A stretch of DNA of 64,000 nucleotides from Proteus vulgaris (GTDB lineage Bacteria > Pseudomonadota > Gammaproteobacteria > Enterobacterales > Enterobacteriaceae): assembly GCF_033708015.1 (NCBI RefSeq), contig NZ_CP137920.1, forward strand, positions 1,302,001 to 1,366,000, written 5' to 3'. Below the pieces are notes generated by a model, which worked only from the letters and a program-made list of their open reading frames with translations, had not been told where the DNA came from and made no database searches. Each line of letters starts with the position of its first letter. Position 1 is the first letter of the stretch. Below are positions 42,384-53,603 of the stretch, one piece after another. The position numbers and the translations under genes are program-made.

Positions 42384-43841
42384 CTATTTCTCTTCACTGT
42401 TAGGTGAATTTTTATCCAGTTTGTAAGCGTTAGTACTTATTGTTTTAGCCATACCTTTGAAAATAAATAAGTGAGCAGGCATCATGGCAAACCAATAAAG
42501 CAATCCACTAAACCCTGCTGGGTGCCACCACGCACGAACATCTATTGAACGAAGATTACCGCTGTCGTGGATCGTGAAAGAGAGTCTACCTAAACCAGGA
42601 GCTTTCATTCCAAATAGCAGTGTGAGTTGTTTTTCAGGCTCAAGTTTGATCACTCGCCAACCATCAATCATATCGCCAAGTTCTAATGTTTCTCTAGAAG
42701 GGCGCCCGTAAGTGACTTTATTTCCAGCGATATCATCCATAATAGCGCGTGTTTTCCATAGCGTATTACCATAAAAATAGCCTTGTTCTCCGCCGATTTG
42801 TTGCACTGTATGCCAAAGGGATGCTGCGCTTGCGGGGGTGGATACTGTACAACCTGCATTTTTAGGGTAATAACCATAACCGGGTTTCCAGCGGCTACGA
42901 ACAGCGGGAGAGTATCCCCAATCTTGGTTATCTAAAGCCGCTGCTTCATCAGCGAGGGTTTCTTTTACTGCATCATCAAATTTAATGAGAGATTGGGGAA
43001 TAAGTTTACGTAATGGCTCATCGTTGGCTGGGAGATCGAATTTAAGCCCTTGGATCAACTCTTTGGCAATCGAGGTTGGCACAGATGTTATCATACTGAT
43101 AAAACCTGCCGAAATAAGACTTCCCGGCATCGGTATCGGGATCAGCACGCGTTTTTTACCTGAGATTTTAATAAAGCGTTCAAAAAGGGTTTGATAACTA
43201 ATATATTCAGGGCCACCCGCATCAAAAATGCGGTGTTGATGAGTGGGATGATGAATAATTTCAGTTAAATAGTGAATTAAATTTTTGAGCGCTATAGGCG
43301 AGGATTTAGAACGAACCCAACGTGGAGGGGTAAGAATAGGAAGGTTATAAACCATATCACGCATAATTTCAAAGGCAGCAGAGCCGGGCCCTACAATCAT
43401 AGAGGTTCGAATTTCAGTGACAGGAATAGTGCTCGTTCTTAACACTTCCCCTGTCAGTTTTCGGGCAATAAGATGAGGTGAATATTGTTGATCCTCATGC
43501 TGTAAGGCACTTAAAAAGATAATTTGTTTAACGTTCGTGCCTTCTAATGCTTCTACAACGTTAATTGCCGCTTTACGCTCTTGCTCAACTAAATTATGTG
43601 AATCGCCCATGCTATGAACAAGATAATAAACGATATCTGTATCGAGCATGACCTTGCTTAAGGTTTCTGGATCATGCAAATCGACAAAGATACAGCGTGT
43701 ATTTTTCCAACCTTGAGACATCATCCAGTCAACTCTACGGGCACCCGCTGTGACCTGATGACCTTGTTTTATCAGAGCTGGAATAAGATTTTGACCAATA
43801 TGTCCACTTGCACCAAGTACTAATACACGCAGTTGATTCAT
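42384..43841 (-). CDS. ybjT: YbjT: NAD(P)-binding SDR with DUF2867
   Basis: A 485-residue protein. The N-terminal LRVLVLGASGHIGQNLIPALIKQGH is an atypical SDR Rossmann start (GxxGxxG), with YYLVHSMGD and EQERKAAINVVEA downstream. The last 150 residues are a DUF2867 domain (LWKTRAIMDDIAG ... GDMIDGWRVIKLEPEKQLTLLFGMKAPGLG), ending in a hydrophobic stretch GFSGLLYWFAMMPAHLFIFKGM that may associate with the membrane. Full-length match to E. coli YbjT in layout. Function unknown. Confidence 0.88.
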   Translation of the reverse strand: MNQLRVLVLGASGHIGQNLIPALIKQGHQVTAGARRVDWMMSQGWKNTRCIFVDLHDPETLSKVMLDTDIVYYLVHSMGDSHNLVEQERKAAINVVEALEGTNVKQIIFLSALQHEDQQYSPHLIARKLTGEVLRTSTIPVTEIRTSMIVGPGSAAFEIMRDMVYNLPILTPPRWVRSKSSPIALKNLIHYLTEIIHHPTHQHRIFDAGGPEYISYQTLFERFIKISGKKRVLIPIPMPGSLISAGFISMITSVPTSIAKELIQGLKFDLPANDEPLRKLIPQSLIKFDDAVKETLADEAAALDNQDWGYSPAVRSRWKPGYGYYPKNAGCTVSTPASAASLWHTVQQIGGEQGYFYGNTLWKTRAIMDDIAGNKVTYGRPSRETLELGDMIDGWRVIKLEPEKQLTLLFGMKAPGLGRLSFTIHDSGNLRSIDVRAWWHPAGFSGLLYWFAMMPAHLFIFKGMAKTISTNAYKLDKNSPNSEEK

Positions 43842-43893
43842 TATTAATCCATTGTAAAAAGAGAACGTTATTGTTCTATTGTTACTGATTTTT

Positions 43894-44796
43894 CTATGAA
43901 GTAAAGAATGCCATCAAGATTGGTGTGATTAAACTTAAAACGAATCCATGCACAATCGCTGCTGGCACGATGGATACACCTCCACTTCTTTGTAAAACCG
44001 GTAAGGTAAAGTCCATGGATGTTGAGCCACAAATACCTAATGCGGTATTTCTATAACGATTAACAATGATCGGAATAAGCATGATTGCCGCTAATTCACG
44101 CATTAAATCATTGAAAAATGCAGTACTACCAATTACGGGGCCAAATGCATCGGTGAGCACAATACCCGATAATGAATACCAACCATAACCCGATGCAATG
44201 GCTAATCCCATTTTCATCGGTAGTCCCAGCAAGTAAGCCGCCAAAGCACCACCAGCAAGTGCGCTAACCCCCATAACGACAGCAATGGTTGTTCCACGAC
44301 GGTTGATCAGAATTTGTTTTGGGCTCATTCCGCTATTACGTAATTGTAAACCGACTAACCAAAGTAAAAAGATAAGCGCACCTTGGCTGGCATGAGAGGC
44401 ATAATGGAAAATTGACCAGTTGGTTAAGCCTATAAAAAAACCCACAACAACGACACCACATAATTGCAGTGATTCAAGTACCATTTTTATACGTGAAGGG
44501 GGCTTGGATTGTTTATGGGCTGGAACATCCCAAGGATCTTTTTTATCCAATAGCCATAAAAACAGTAAATTTGCGCCAAATGTACATAAAAAGAAAACAC
44601 TGGCATAAGAAAGAATCGAGACTAAGTTTTCACCAATATTATCTAGCATGGCTAAACTAACACCCATTAGAAATAGGATCACGTAAACCATCGCGCTGAG
44701 CAGGCGGTTTGCCAGATGAAGTAATGGGCGATTGTTTAACTTAATCAAATACCCTACAAAAAGCGGAAGTAGGATAATTAATAATCCTGATAGCAT
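43894..44796 (-). CDS. lysO: L-lysine exporter LysO
   Basis: A 300-residue inner-membrane protein with about eight TM segments, the DUF340 family. LLIILLPLFVGYLIKLN, ESLQLCGVVVVGFFIGL, GYGWYSLSGIVLTDAFGPVIGSTAFFNDLMRE and LGICGSTSMDFTLPVLQRSGG are strongly conserved with E. coli LysO (YbjE). The Asp in SLSGIVLTDAFG is a charged residue within the membrane region. Not seen: a clear ArgP site. Confidence 0.92.
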   Translation of the reverse strand: MLSGLLIILLPLFVGYLIKLNNRPLLHLANRLLSAMVYVILFLMGVSLAMLDNIGENLVSILSYASVFFLCTFGANLLFLWLLDKKDPWDVPAHKQSKPPSRIKMVLESLQLCGVVVVGFFIGLTNWSIFHYASHASQGALIFLLWLVGLQLRNSGMSPKQILINRRGTTIAVVMGVSALAGGALAAYLLGLPMKMGLAIASGYGWYSLSGIVLTDAFGPVIGSTAFFNDLMRELAAIMLIPIIVNRYRNTALGICGSTSMDFTLPVLQRSGGVSIVPAAIVHGFVLSLITPILMAFFTS

Positions 44797-45118
44797 TTCT
44801 ATTCCTTACTGAGTGCGCTCAAATTATAAAATAAACTAATAACGTAACTTGGATTATAACATTTACTTATGATGTTGTGGATACAGAAATTAAGATAAGC
44901 CTAAAATATTTATTAAGGGTCATGAGCCTACCATGTTTCACAATAATAGGCTTTAATTGATTGAAAAGTGAACGAAATGGGTATATATCGAATAGTTGAG
45001 TAAATTTTATTACGGCTATCTTGAACTATGATTTAATGAAATTATTCATTAAGTGAAATTATTAGCTGATTAAGAATAAAATAAAATCATAGCTTAGTCG
45101 TAACTAACGAGGAATTTT
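44797..45118. other. lysO / ybjD divergent intergenic region
   Basis: Contains the divergent promoters; AT-rich, with no frame, repeat or operator that I can support. Confidence 0.4.
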
Positions 45119-46795
45119 ATGTATTTAGAAAGAGTGGAAATCGTTGGATTCCGTGGACTTAATCGTCTTTCATTACCTCTTGATATGAATACAGTCTTAG
45201 TGGGTGAAAATGCGTGGGGTAAAAGCTCATTACTTGATGCGTTAACACTCAGTTTGGGTATTGAAACCTATCAATATGCATTTACACCCGATGATTTCCA
45301 TCGTTTGCCGAATGAGCCTGAAGAAAATAGCAAAAAAAGCCTACAAATTATTCTAACGTTTACAGAATCTCGCCCTGGACGTCACCGCTCTTATCGTTTC
45401 CATAAAATAGCACCTGTATGGGTTGAAAATGGTGATGATCTTAAACATATCTATTACCGTATCAGTGCTGAATTAGATGAACAAAAGAATGTAAAAACAT
45501 TTCGCTATTTTCTCGATAAAGAAGGGAAGCAAATTCGCTTACCTAATGGGCAAACGCAAGAAATCATTGCAGAGATTGTTAGGCTTTATCCTGTACTTCG
45601 CTTACAAGATGCACGTTTTGTTCGTGATTTAGCCTCTGATGTTATCGATTCTCATAATAATCCTCACCGAGAAGCGTTTAATAATAAAATGAGTGAGTTA
45701 ACCAAAGCGTTAGTCAAAAATCCTGACGAATTGTCAGATGAAGATTTACGTGAAGGTCTTGATGCAATGCAACAACTGTTAGGGCACTATTTTGCAGATC
45801 ATGGTTCATTGCTGTTTAAATCTCGCCCTCGTCATTGCAAAGTTAACGAGCCTCATGTACGTGGGTGGCATGCCTTAGAAAATATTAATAAAGTGTTGGC
45901 AAAACCCAATCAGAGAAGTATTCGATTAATTATCTTGGGGATGTTTTCTTCTATCTTACAGTCTCGTGGTAGTGTTGCGCTTGATCCTTATGCGAGACCT
46001 ATCGTGATTGTTGAAAATCCAGAAACGCGTTTACATCCTATTATGCTCTCGGTGGCTTGGGGATTACTCAATCTTTTTTCATTGCAACGACTCACAACCA
46101 CAAATTCAGGTGAGTTACTGTCACTTGCACCCTTAGAGAGCGTTTGCCGTTTAGTGCGTGATACCGATAAAGTTGCTGCTTATCGTGTTGGAGGGCAGCA
46201 ACTGCATTCTGATGAAGAGCGACGTATCTCTTTTCATATTCGTTATAATCGCCCCTCTGCGTTATTTGCGCGTTGTTGGTTATTGGTGGAAGGTGAAACA
46301 GAGATTTGGTTAATGAATGAACTGGCAAGGCAATGTAATTATTTTTTTGAAGCCGAAGGAATAAAAGTTATTGAGTTTGCTCAGTGTGGGCTTAAGCCAT
46401 TATTAAAGTATGCAACTTATATGGGTATAGAATGGCATACTTTGGTGGATGGTGATGAAGCGGGTAAGAAATATGCCGCTACTGTTAAGGATTTTGCATT
46501 AAAAAGTAATGATGCAGAGCGGGATAGATTAACGAAATTGCCAGCGTTAGATATGGAACACTTTTTATACAAAGAAGGTTTTCGTAATGTATATCATGAT
46601 GTTGCTGGTGTACCCGATAATGAAAAATGGCCAACTCGACGCGTGATCATTAAAGCTATTCAACGTTCATCGAAGCCTGATCTCGCACTAATGGTGGCGA
46701 ATAATGCGGCTAAACGTGGAGTAGACTCCATCCCTTCCATACTAAAAAGTATGTTCTCTCGTGTTGCATGGCTTGCAAGAGGTAAGGCGAATTAA
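45119..46795 (+). CDS. ybjD: OLD-like ATP-dependent nuclease family protein YbjD
   Basis: A 558-residue protein with an SMC-like ATPase N-terminus (Walker A GENAWGKSS at 29-37) and a TOPRIM domain in the C-terminal third (WLLVEGETEIWLMNELAR for the Glu motif and WHTLVDGDEAGKKYA for the DxD motif). The layout is that of OLD-family nucleases (DUF2813). OLD-family relatives act in phage defence; for YbjD this is unproved. Conserved in enterics at this locus, so it is core rather than accessory. Confidence 0.9.
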   Translation: MYLERVEIVGFRGLNRLSLPLDMNTVLVGENAWGKSSLLDALTLSLGIETYQYAFTPDDFHRLPNEPEENSKKSLQIILTFTESRPGRHRSYRFHKIAPVWVENGDDLKHIYYRISAELDEQKNVKTFRYFLDKEGKQIRLPNGQTQEIIAEIVRLYPVLRLQDARFVRDLASDVIDSHNNPHREAFNNKMSELTKALVKNPDELSDEDLREGLDAMQQLLGHYFADHGSLLFKSRPRHCKVNEPHVRGWHALENINKVLAKPNQRSIRLIILGMFSSILQSRGSVALDPYARPIVIVENPETRLHPIMLSVAWGLLNLFSLQRLTTTNSGELLSLAPLESVCRLVRDTDKVAAYRVGGQQLHSDEERRISFHIRYNRPSALFARCWLLVEGETEIWLMNELARQCNYFFEAEGIKVIEFAQCGLKPLLKYATYMGIEWHTLVDGDEAGKKYAATVKDFALKSNDAERDRLTKLPALDMEHFLYKEGFRNVYHDVAGVPDNEKWPTRRVIIKAIQRSSKPDLALMVANNAAKRGVDSIPSILKSMFSRVAWLARGKAN

Positions 46796-46930
46796 TTCGA
46801 ATTCACTACACTTGTGCCAGTAAGATAATTTCGCGAGATCTACACTTATTTTATTTAGCTATGAGAATAAAACCTCATAGCTAACGCTTTGTATGATTTA
46901 TTATATCTCTATGTTTGAAAAGGAAAACGT

Positions 46931-48040
46931 ATGGCTTTTTTATCTTTAAAAAAGCGAGGGAGAGTGCTCACCCTTATTTTAATTGTTGCCGCTATTGGCA
47001 CGTACTTTTTTTTGCCAAAAGAGAAGGCACCGATATATCAAACACAGCAGATCACGCGAGGTGATCTGTCAAAAGAAGTCACCGCAACAGGTAAACTAGA
47101 TGCTGTGCGTAAAGTTGATGTGGGGGCACAAGTCAGTGGTCAATTACAATCGCTCTTTGTAAAAGAAGGGGATGTGGTTAAAAAAGGGGACTTACTCGCC
47201 ATTATAGATCCTAAAAAAGCGCAAAATGACGTCACTGAATCTCAAGAAACAAGTAATGAGCTTAAAGCTAATCTTCAACAAGCACAGGCCGAATTACGTT
47301 TAGCGCAATTAACTTATCAACGTCAATTAAAACTCATTGGCACTCATGCTATTGCACAAGATGAGCTTGATCGCACTAAAACCGATGTCGAAGTAAAAAA
47401 AGCACGCATCATCACTTATCAAGCACAAATTAAAAAGAATCAAGCGACGTTAGATACTGCAAAAACGAATCTGCAATATACACGGATAACCGCGCCTATG
47501 GATGGGGTTGTGACCTTTATTAAAACCCTTGAAGGCCAAACGGTAATTGCAGCACAAGAAGCACCGACTATTTTAACGTTGGCTGATTTAGACACCATGT
47601 TAGTAAAGGCAGAAGTATCAGAAGCGGATGTCATTTATTTAAAGCCGGATCTTAGCGCCTCTTTTACGGTTTTAGGTGCACCAGATAAAGCTTTCAGCGG
47701 TAAATTGAAAGATATTTTGCCTACACCTGAAAAAATTAATGATGCTATTTTTTACTATGCCCGTTTTGAAGTACCTAATGAACAACATTTATTACGTTTA
47801 CAAATGACTGCGCAAGTTAAAATTCTTATCGAAAATAAGAAAGATGTGCTTCTCGTTCCACTTTCTGTATTAGGTGATGATGCAGGAATTAATGAATATT
47901 ATGTTGATGTATTGGTTAATGGTCAGCCAGAAAAGCGTACAGTAAAAATAGGTATGCGTACTGATGTTTATGCAGAAGTTCTCAGCGGATTGAAAGAAAA
48001 CGATGAGGTTATTCTGGGTGAAGCTTCAGGAGATGCATGA
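46931..48040 (+). CDS. macA: Macrolide efflux periplasmic adaptor MacA
   Basis: A 369-residue membrane fusion protein with one N-terminal TM (VLTLILIVAAIGTYFF). A biotinyl-lipoyl half (VGAQVSGQLQSLFVKEGDVVKKGDLLAIID), a coiled-coil hairpin of about 100-170, the returning lipoyl half (YTRITAPMDGVV) and a beta-barrel follow. It bridges MacB and TolC. It ends with a 4-base overlap into macB. Confidence 0.95.
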   Translation: MAFLSLKKRGRVLTLILIVAAIGTYFFLPKEKAPIYQTQQITRGDLSKEVTATGKLDAVRKVDVGAQVSGQLQSLFVKEGDVVKKGDLLAIIDPKKAQNDVTESQETSNELKANLQQAQAELRLAQLTYQRQLKLIGTHAIAQDELDRTKTDVEVKKARIITYQAQIKKNQATLDTAKTNLQYTRITAPMDGVVTFIKTLEGQTVIAAQEAPTILTLADLDTMLVKAEVSEADVIYLKPDLSASFTVLGAPDKAFSGKLKDILPTPEKINDAIFYYARFEVPNEQHLLRLQMTAQVKILIENKKDVLLVPLSVLGDDAGINEYYVDVLVNGQPEKRTVKIGMRTDVYAEVLSGLKENDEVILGEASGDA

Positions 48041-49986
48041 TGCCTGCATTATTAGAGCTCAATGAGGTTAGCCGTTTATATACCAATGGTGAAGAAGAAA
48101 CGGTTGTTCTCAATAAAGTTTCATTAACGATTAATGCTGGAGAAATGGTGGCGATTATTGGCGCTTCTGGCTCTGGAAAATCGACTTTAATGAATATTTT
48201 AGGCTGCTTAGATAAACCAAGTTGCGGTGAATATAAAGTGGCAGGGCAAAGTGTTGCGAAAATGGAAGGTGATCAGCTTGCTGCATTACGCCGTGAGCAT
48301 TTTGGCTTTATCTTCCAGCGCTACCATTTAATGGCGCATTTAAGTGCAGAACAGAATGTCGAAATTCCCGCGATTTATGCAGATAAAAATGCCGCTCAAC
48401 GAAAAGAGAGGGCTCGCGAGCTCTTAACGCGCTTAGGATTAGGCGATCGTGTTGATTATCGCCCCAATCAACTCTCTGGCGGTCAGCAACAGCGTGTAAG
48501 TATTGCTAGAGCATTAATGAACGGTGGTGAAGTCATTCTTGCTGATGAACCCACAGGGGCATTAGATAGCCATTCTGGTAAAGAGGTGATGTCTATTCTT
48601 AAACAATTAAATGAACAAGGGCATACGGTTATTATCGTTACTCATGATCCTTTAATTGCAGCACAGGCAGAGCGAATTATAGAAATAAAAGATGGTAAAA
48701 TTATTAATGATAATTGCCATCAAATAACGGTAAATAAAGTAAAAAAAGAGACAACAACGGCTTTAGCTTCTCCCTATTTAGGGCAAATATTCGGGCGTTT
48801 TACACAAGCATTAGATATGGCTAGGCGCGCAATGGTGGTGAATAAAATACGCACGTTGCTAACGATGCTCGGCATTATTATCGGTATAGCCTCTGTTGTT
48901 ACGATTATTGTCATTGGGGATGCTGCTAAAAGCATGGTATTGGCAGATATAAAGGCGATTGGCTCGAATACAATTGATATTTATCCAGGGAAAGACTTTG
49001 GTAGTGATTCACCAGAAGATAGACAATCGTTAACACTGCAAGATGTCTTCGCTTTAAAGCAACAATCTTACGTACAAGCGGTTACACCACAAGTACAATT
49101 TAGTACACGATTACGCCGTGGAAACCAAGATTCGCCTGCATCTGTTACAGGGGTTAGTGATGATTATTTTACTGTGTATGCGATGAAGTTTTCACAAGGC
49201 CGCTCATTTACACCTGATATGATCCAGCGGCAAGCTCAAGTTGTCGTTATTGATGAAAATACCCGTCAGCGGTTCTTTCCTACTCAAAAAGAGGTTATTG
49301 GTGAACAAATTATTATTCGCAATATTCCCTCTACAATTGTTGGTGTTATTGCTGAAAAGAAATCGGCTTTTGGCAATGGTCAATCGCTCAAAGTATGGGT
49401 GCCTTATAGCACATTAAATAGTCGTATTTTAAATCGAAGTTATCTTGATAGTATTACAGTAAGAGCTACTGAAGGTTATGACGCCAGTGTTGCGGAGCAA
49501 CAAATTATCCGTTTATTAACGATCAGACACGGTAAAAAAGATATTTTTACTTATAACCTTGATAGTTTTATTAAGGCCGCTGAAAGCACAACACAAACAA
49601 TGCAACTGTTTCTCACTTTAGTGGCCGTTATTTCATTAGTCGTCGGTGGGATTGGTGTAATGAATATTATGCTGGTTTCAGTAACGGAAAGAACGCGAGA
49701 AATAGGTATTAGAATGGCGGTGGGGGCTAGAGCGAGTGATGTGATGCAACAATTCCTTATCGAATCTGTGTTGGTTTGTTTAGTTGGTGGATTATTAGGA
49801 ATAGGCCTTTCATTTGGTATTGCGATGGTGGCTAGTGTTATGTTGCCTGATTGGCATTTTGTATTTCAACCCATTGCATTAGTGAGTGCTTTTATTTGCT
49901 CGACGGCCATTGGTGTTATTTTCGGATTTTTACCCGCAAGAAATGCAGCAAAAATGAATCCAATAGATGCCCTTGCGCGTGAATAG
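48037..49986 (+). CDS. macB: Macrolide export ABC transporter MacB
   Basis: A 649-residue fused ATPase-permease. The N-terminal ABC domain has Walker A GASGSGKS (42-49), signature [10 protein letters not shown] and Walker B VILADEPTGALDS. The membrane part has a first TM (LTMLGIIIGIASVVTIIVIG), a large periplasmic domain and three more TMs near the C-terminus, with VTERTREIGIRMAVGARASDV in the coupling loop. MacAB-TolC expels macrolides, heme precursors and enterotoxin-type peptides in enterics, and in Proteus relatives is associated with polymyxin tolerance. Confidence 0.96.
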   Translation: MMPALLELNEVSRLYTNGEEETVVLNKVSLTINAGEMVAIIGASGSGKSTLMNILGCLDKPSCGEYKVAGQSVAKMEGDQLAALRREHFGFIFQRYHLMAHLSAEQNVEIPAIYADKNAAQRKERARELLTRLGLGDRVDYRPNQLSGGQQQRVSIARALMNGGEVILADEPTGALDSHSGKEVMSILKQLNEQGHTVIIVTHDPLIAAQAERIIEIKDGKIINDNCHQITVNKVKKETTTALASPYLGQIFGRFTQALDMARRAMVVNKIRTLLTMLGIIIGIASVVTIIVIGDAAKSMVLADIKAIGSNTIDIYPGKDFGSDSPEDRQSLTLQDVFALKQQSYVQAVTPQVQFSTRLRRGNQDSPASVTGVSDDYFTVYAMKFSQGRSFTPDMIQRQAQVVVIDENTRQRFFPTQKEVIGEQIIIRNIPSTIVGVIAEKKSAFGNGQSLKVWVPYSTLNSRILNRSYLDSITVRATEGYDASVAEQQIIRLLTIRHGKKDIFTYNLDSFIKAAESTTQTMQLFLTLVAVISLVVGGIGVMNIMLVSVTERTREIGIRMAVGARASDVMQQFLIESVLVCLVGGLLGIGLSFGIAMVASVMLPDWHFVFQPIALVSAFICSTAIGVIFGFLPARNAAKMNPIDALARE

Positions 49987-50007
49987 AGAATAACTCAAAC
50001 GATAAGA

Positions 50008-50040
50008 TAAAAGCCCTTAAATTATAAAGGGCTTTTATTT
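50008..50040 (+). terminator. macAB terminator
   Basis: An 11-bp stem (TAAAAGCCCTT / AAGGGCTTTTA) followed by TTT. Confidence 0.75.
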
Positions 50041-50127
50041 GAATGAGTTAGGCATTCTATTTAACTAGAGTACGTTATCGTGAGCAAAAGGTATTTTTAT
50101 TGGGTTAATCTATGCTGTATTTACCTT

Positions 50128-50337
50128 TTATTCGATAATAGGAATGATAAGGTCAGCATGATCACCTTTAGGCCCTTTTATCGTGCTATAATTAACTTTC
50201 TGTCCCGCTTTAAGTGTGCGGTAACCTTCCATTCTGATTGTTGAATAGTGGGCAAAAATATCATCGCCACCTTTTGCTGGGGTAATAAAACCAAAACCCT
50301 TTGCATTATTGAACCACTTTACTGTACCTGTCTCCAT
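50128..50337 (-). CDS. cspD: Cold-shock-like protein CspD
   Basis: A 69-residue single cold-shock domain with RNP1 KGFGFI and RNP2 DIFAHY. CspD binds single-stranded DNA/RNA and inhibits replication in stationary phase; in E. coli it is not cold-induced. Location divergent from clpS identifies it as cspD rather than another csp gene. It is a few residues shorter at the C-terminus than the E. coli protein. Confidence 0.92.
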   Translation of the reverse strand: METGTVKWFNNAKGFGFITPAKGGDDIFAHYSTIRMEGYRTLKAGQKVNYSTIKGPKGDHADLIIPIIE

Positions 50338-50625
50338 ACTTAGCTTCTCTCATATACTTGTATTTATTTGTTTAACATCACTTTCAGTATATTTACTGAG
50401 CTGTTCATAAAACATACTCTATTTTATTGTTTCAATCGTCAAGAGGTGGAGGGGATAGAAAGTGTTTCGAGTAGATGAAATTTTGATGTAGCTAACGCTT
50501 TGTCATTTTTTGAATGTAAAAAGAAGGAATAAAAAAGCGTTGATAGGCAGACTTTCCTGTGAGATGGTAAACTAAATGTCATAATTGAAAGTGATGTTTA
50601 ACAAAACTATGAGTAATGCAAAACA

Positions 50626-50940
50626 ATGGGTCAGTTTGATTTTTTAACAGAAACCACGTTAAGGGATGATGTTCATCAGAAAAATGAGCCACCAGCAATG
50701 TATAAGGTGATCTTGAATAATGATGATTACACTCCCATGGATTTTGTTGTAGAAGTGCTTACGATGTATTTTTTTCTTAGCGAGGAAAAAGCAACGCAAA
50801 TTATGTTGGACGTTCATCATAAAGGAAAAGGAGTTTGTGGGGTTTATAGTGCGGATATTGCCGAAACAAAAGTGGCTCAAGTTAATCTGTATGCAAGAGA
50901 AAACGAATACCCACTTTTGTGTACTCTTGAACAGGCATGA
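50626..50940 (+). CDS. clpS: ClpS adaptor of the ClpAP protease
   Basis: A 104-residue N-recognin that hands N-degron substrates to ClpAP. The flexible N-terminus is followed by [21 protein letters not shown], the ligand-pocket residues, [20 protein letters not shown] and the end [12 protein letters not shown]. The start codon has no clear ribosome site, and other nearby ATGs are out of frame. clpA follows after 30 bases. Confidence 0.95.
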   Translation: MGQFDFLTETTLRDDVHQKNEPPAMYKVILNNDDYTPMDFVVEVLTMYFFLSEEKATQIMLDVHHKGKGVCGVYSADIAETKVAQVNLYARENEYPLLCTLEQA

Positions 50941-50970
50941 TCCGGTTAGTCTTTTAAGGAGGAGGTGCTT

Positions 50971-53262
50971 ATGCTTAATCACGAATTAGAGCTGAGTCTT
51001 AATGTTGCATTCGCGAAAGCCCGTGATAACAGACACGAATTTATGACTGTAGAGCACCTGTTGTTGGCGCTATTAAGTAATAAATCGGCACGCGAAGCAT
51101 TGGAAGCTTGTAAAGTCGATCTGGCAGTCTTACGCGAAGAACTTGAAGTCTTTATTCGTAAAACAACCCCAATTCTACCTGAAAATGTGGACAGAGAAAC
51201 ACAGCCAACGCTGAGTTTTCAGCGTGTATTACAGCGCGCTGTTTTTCATGTTCAATCATCGGGTAAAAATGAAGTCACAGGTGCTAATGTGCTGGTGGCT
51301 ATATTTAGTGAACAAGAATCTCACGCAGCTTACTTATTACGTAAACACGATGTTAGTCGTCTTGATGTCGTTAACTTTATTTCTCATGGTATTTCAAAAG
51401 AAGATCAACAAAACGAAGATCTTTCTGACATGAATGATATGAACGCACAATCTCAGCAAGAGATGCCTCAAGGTGACGATCATATGGATAATTTTACCAC
51501 TAACCTTAATCAGTTAGCTCGCCAAGGTAAAATTGATCCCCTAATTGGGCGCCAAGCTGAATTAGAAAGAACTATCCAAGTATTATGCCGTCGTCGGAAG
51601 AATAACCCCTTATTAGTGGGGGAATCAGGTGTCGGTAAAACAGCTATCGCAGAAGGGCTTGCATGGCGTATTGAGCAAGATGATGTGCCTGATGTGATGA
51701 AAGGTTACACTATTTATTCACTCGATATTGGTTCGTTATTAGCGGGAACAAAATATCGTGGCGATTTTGAGAAACGGTTTAAAGCATTACTGAAAACCCT
51801 TGAAAAAGATGAAAAAAGCATCTTATTTATTGATGAGATCCACACCATTATCGGTGCTGGAGCAGCATCTGGGGGACAAGTTGATGCCGCAAACTTAATT
51901 AAACCATTGTTATCTGGTGGTCGAATTCGTGTTATAGGCTCTACGACTTATCAAGAATTTAGCAATATCTTTGAAAAAGACAGGGCGCTCGCGCGTCGTT
52001 TCCAAAAAATTGATGTCACTGAACCCTCTCCAGATGAGACGGTTTTGATCATCAAAGGATTGCGCCAGAAATACGAAGCACACCATGATGTACGTTATAC
52101 CAATAAAGCGATTCAGGCTGCGGTGGACTTATCTGTAAAATACATTACGGATAGACATCTACCTGATAAAGCGATTGATGTTATTGACGAAGCAGGTGCA
52201 AAAACACGTTTAATAGCTCCAAGCAAACGTAAAAAAACGATTAATGTCTCAGATATTGAGTCGGTCGTCGCTAAAATTGCACGTATTCCGGAAAAAACAG
52301 TTTCTAGCAGTGATAAATCAATACTGAAAAATCTTGATAACCAATTAAAAATGTTGGTATTCGGTCAGGATCAAGCAATTCATGCTTTATCTGAATCGAT
52401 TAAGATGAGTCGTGCAGGATTAAGTCAAGAGAATAAACCCGTGGGCTCGTTCTTATTTGCAGGTCCTACTGGGGTAGGTAAAACGGAAGTCACTGTACAG
52501 TTAGCAAAAGCGTTGAATGTTAAATTGCTACGTTTTGATATGTCGGAATATATGGAAAGGCATACGGTCAGTCGTTTAATTGGTGCGCCTCCAGGTTATG
52601 TTGGTTTTGACCAAGGTGGATTATTAACAGACGCTGTTATCAAAAATCCCTATTCCGTTGTGTTACTTGATGAAATCGAGAAAGCACATCCTGATGTATT
52701 CAATATTCTGTTGCAGGTAATGGATAACGGCACATTAACGGATAATAATGGTCGTAAAGCTGATTTTCGTAATGTCATTTTAGTGATGACAACCAATGCC
52801 GGTGTGCGTGAAACGCAACGTAAATCGATTGGGTTTACAGAGCAAGACAACAGCACTGATGCGATGGTTGAAATCAAAAAAGCTTTCTCACCCGAATTTC
52901 GTAACCGTTTAGATAGTATTATTTGGTTTAATGCCTTATCACCAGAAATTATCTCTATGGTTGTGGATAAATTTATTGTTGAACTACAAGTGCAGTTAGA
53001 TGATAAAGGGGTATCGCTAGAAGTTAGCCAAGAAGCACGTCAATGGTTGTGTCATAAAGGTTATGATAGAGCGATGGGTGCAAGACCAATGGCGCGTGTT
53101 ATTCAAGATAACTTGAAAAAACCATTAGCTAATGAGATTTTATTTGGTTCTCTTGTCAATGGTGGTTCAGTTTCTGTGACGCTTGATAAGCTGGCAGATA
53201 AATTGAATTATGAGTTTATTAGCCAAGAGAAACTGGCTAAGAATGAAGACACCGTTATCTAA
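50971..53262 (+). CDS. clpA: ClpA ATPase subunit of ClpAP
   Basis: 763 residues from the ATG at 50971 ([17 protein letters not shown]), six bases downstream of the very strong AAGGAGGAGG; an in-frame GTG at 50965 belongs to that ribosome site. The Clp_N domain is followed by two AAA+ modules (Walker A GESGVGKT and GPTGVGKT; Walker [10 protein letters not shown] and VVLLDEIEK) and the IGL-type loop region needed to dock ClpP. It unfolds proteins for degradation, with ClpS as adaptor. Confidence 0.97.
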   Translation: MLNHELELSLNVAFAKARDNRHEFMTVEHLLLALLSNKSAREALEACKVDLAVLREELEVFIRKTTPILPENVDRETQPTLSFQRVLQRAVFHVQSSGKNEVTGANVLVAIFSEQESHAAYLLRKHDVSRLDVVNFISHGISKEDQQNEDLSDMNDMNAQSQQEMPQGDDHMDNFTTNLNQLARQGKIDPLIGRQAELERTIQVLCRRRKNNPLLVGESGVGKTAIAEGLAWRIEQDDVPDVMKGYTIYSLDIGSLLAGTKYRGDFEKRFKALLKTLEKDEKSILFIDEIHTIIGAGAASGGQVDAANLIKPLLSGGRIRVIGSTTYQEFSNIFEKDRALARRFQKIDVTEPSPDETVLIIKGLRQKYEAHHDVRYTNKAIQAAVDLSVKYITDRHLPDKAIDVIDEAGAKTRLIAPSKRKKTINVSDIESVVAKIARIPEKTVSSSDKSILKNLDNQLKMLVFGQDQAIHALSESIKMSRAGLSQENKPVGSFLFAGPTGVGKTEVTVQLAKALNVKLLRFDMSEYMERHTVSRLIGAPPGYVGFDQGGLLTDAVIKNPYSVVLLDEIEKAHPDVFNILLQVMDNGTLTDNNGRKADFRNVILVMTTNAGVRETQRKSIGFTEQDNSTDAMVEIKKAFSPEFRNRLDSIIWFNALSPEIISMVVDKFIVELQVQLDDKGVSLEVSQEARQWLCHKGYDRAMGARPMARVIQDNLKKPLANEILFGSLVNGGSVSVTLDKLADKLNYEFISQEKLAKNEDTVI

Positions 53263-53297
53263 GGATAGCGGTTAATCTGACTAAGCTATAAAAGCAT

Positions 53298-53345
53298 ACA
53301 CCACAGGTGAGCATCGATAAATGCCTTGCCTGTGGTGTTTTTTTC
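53298..53345 (+). terminator. clpSA terminator
   Basis: A 10-bp stem (ACACCACAGG / CCTGTGGTGT) with a small inner stem GCAT / ATGC, followed by T7. E. coli has tRNA serW just past this point; none is present here. Confidence 0.9.
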
Positions 53346-53384
53346 ACCCGTTATATGACAATAGCGGGAGAGAACAGATTGGGA

Positions 53385-53603
<219 letters not shown>

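Noticed and set aside
53263..53384. tRNA gene expected from E. coli synteny (serW)
   Set aside because: The interval contains only the clpA terminator; no cloverleaf or CCA-type tRNA end is visible.
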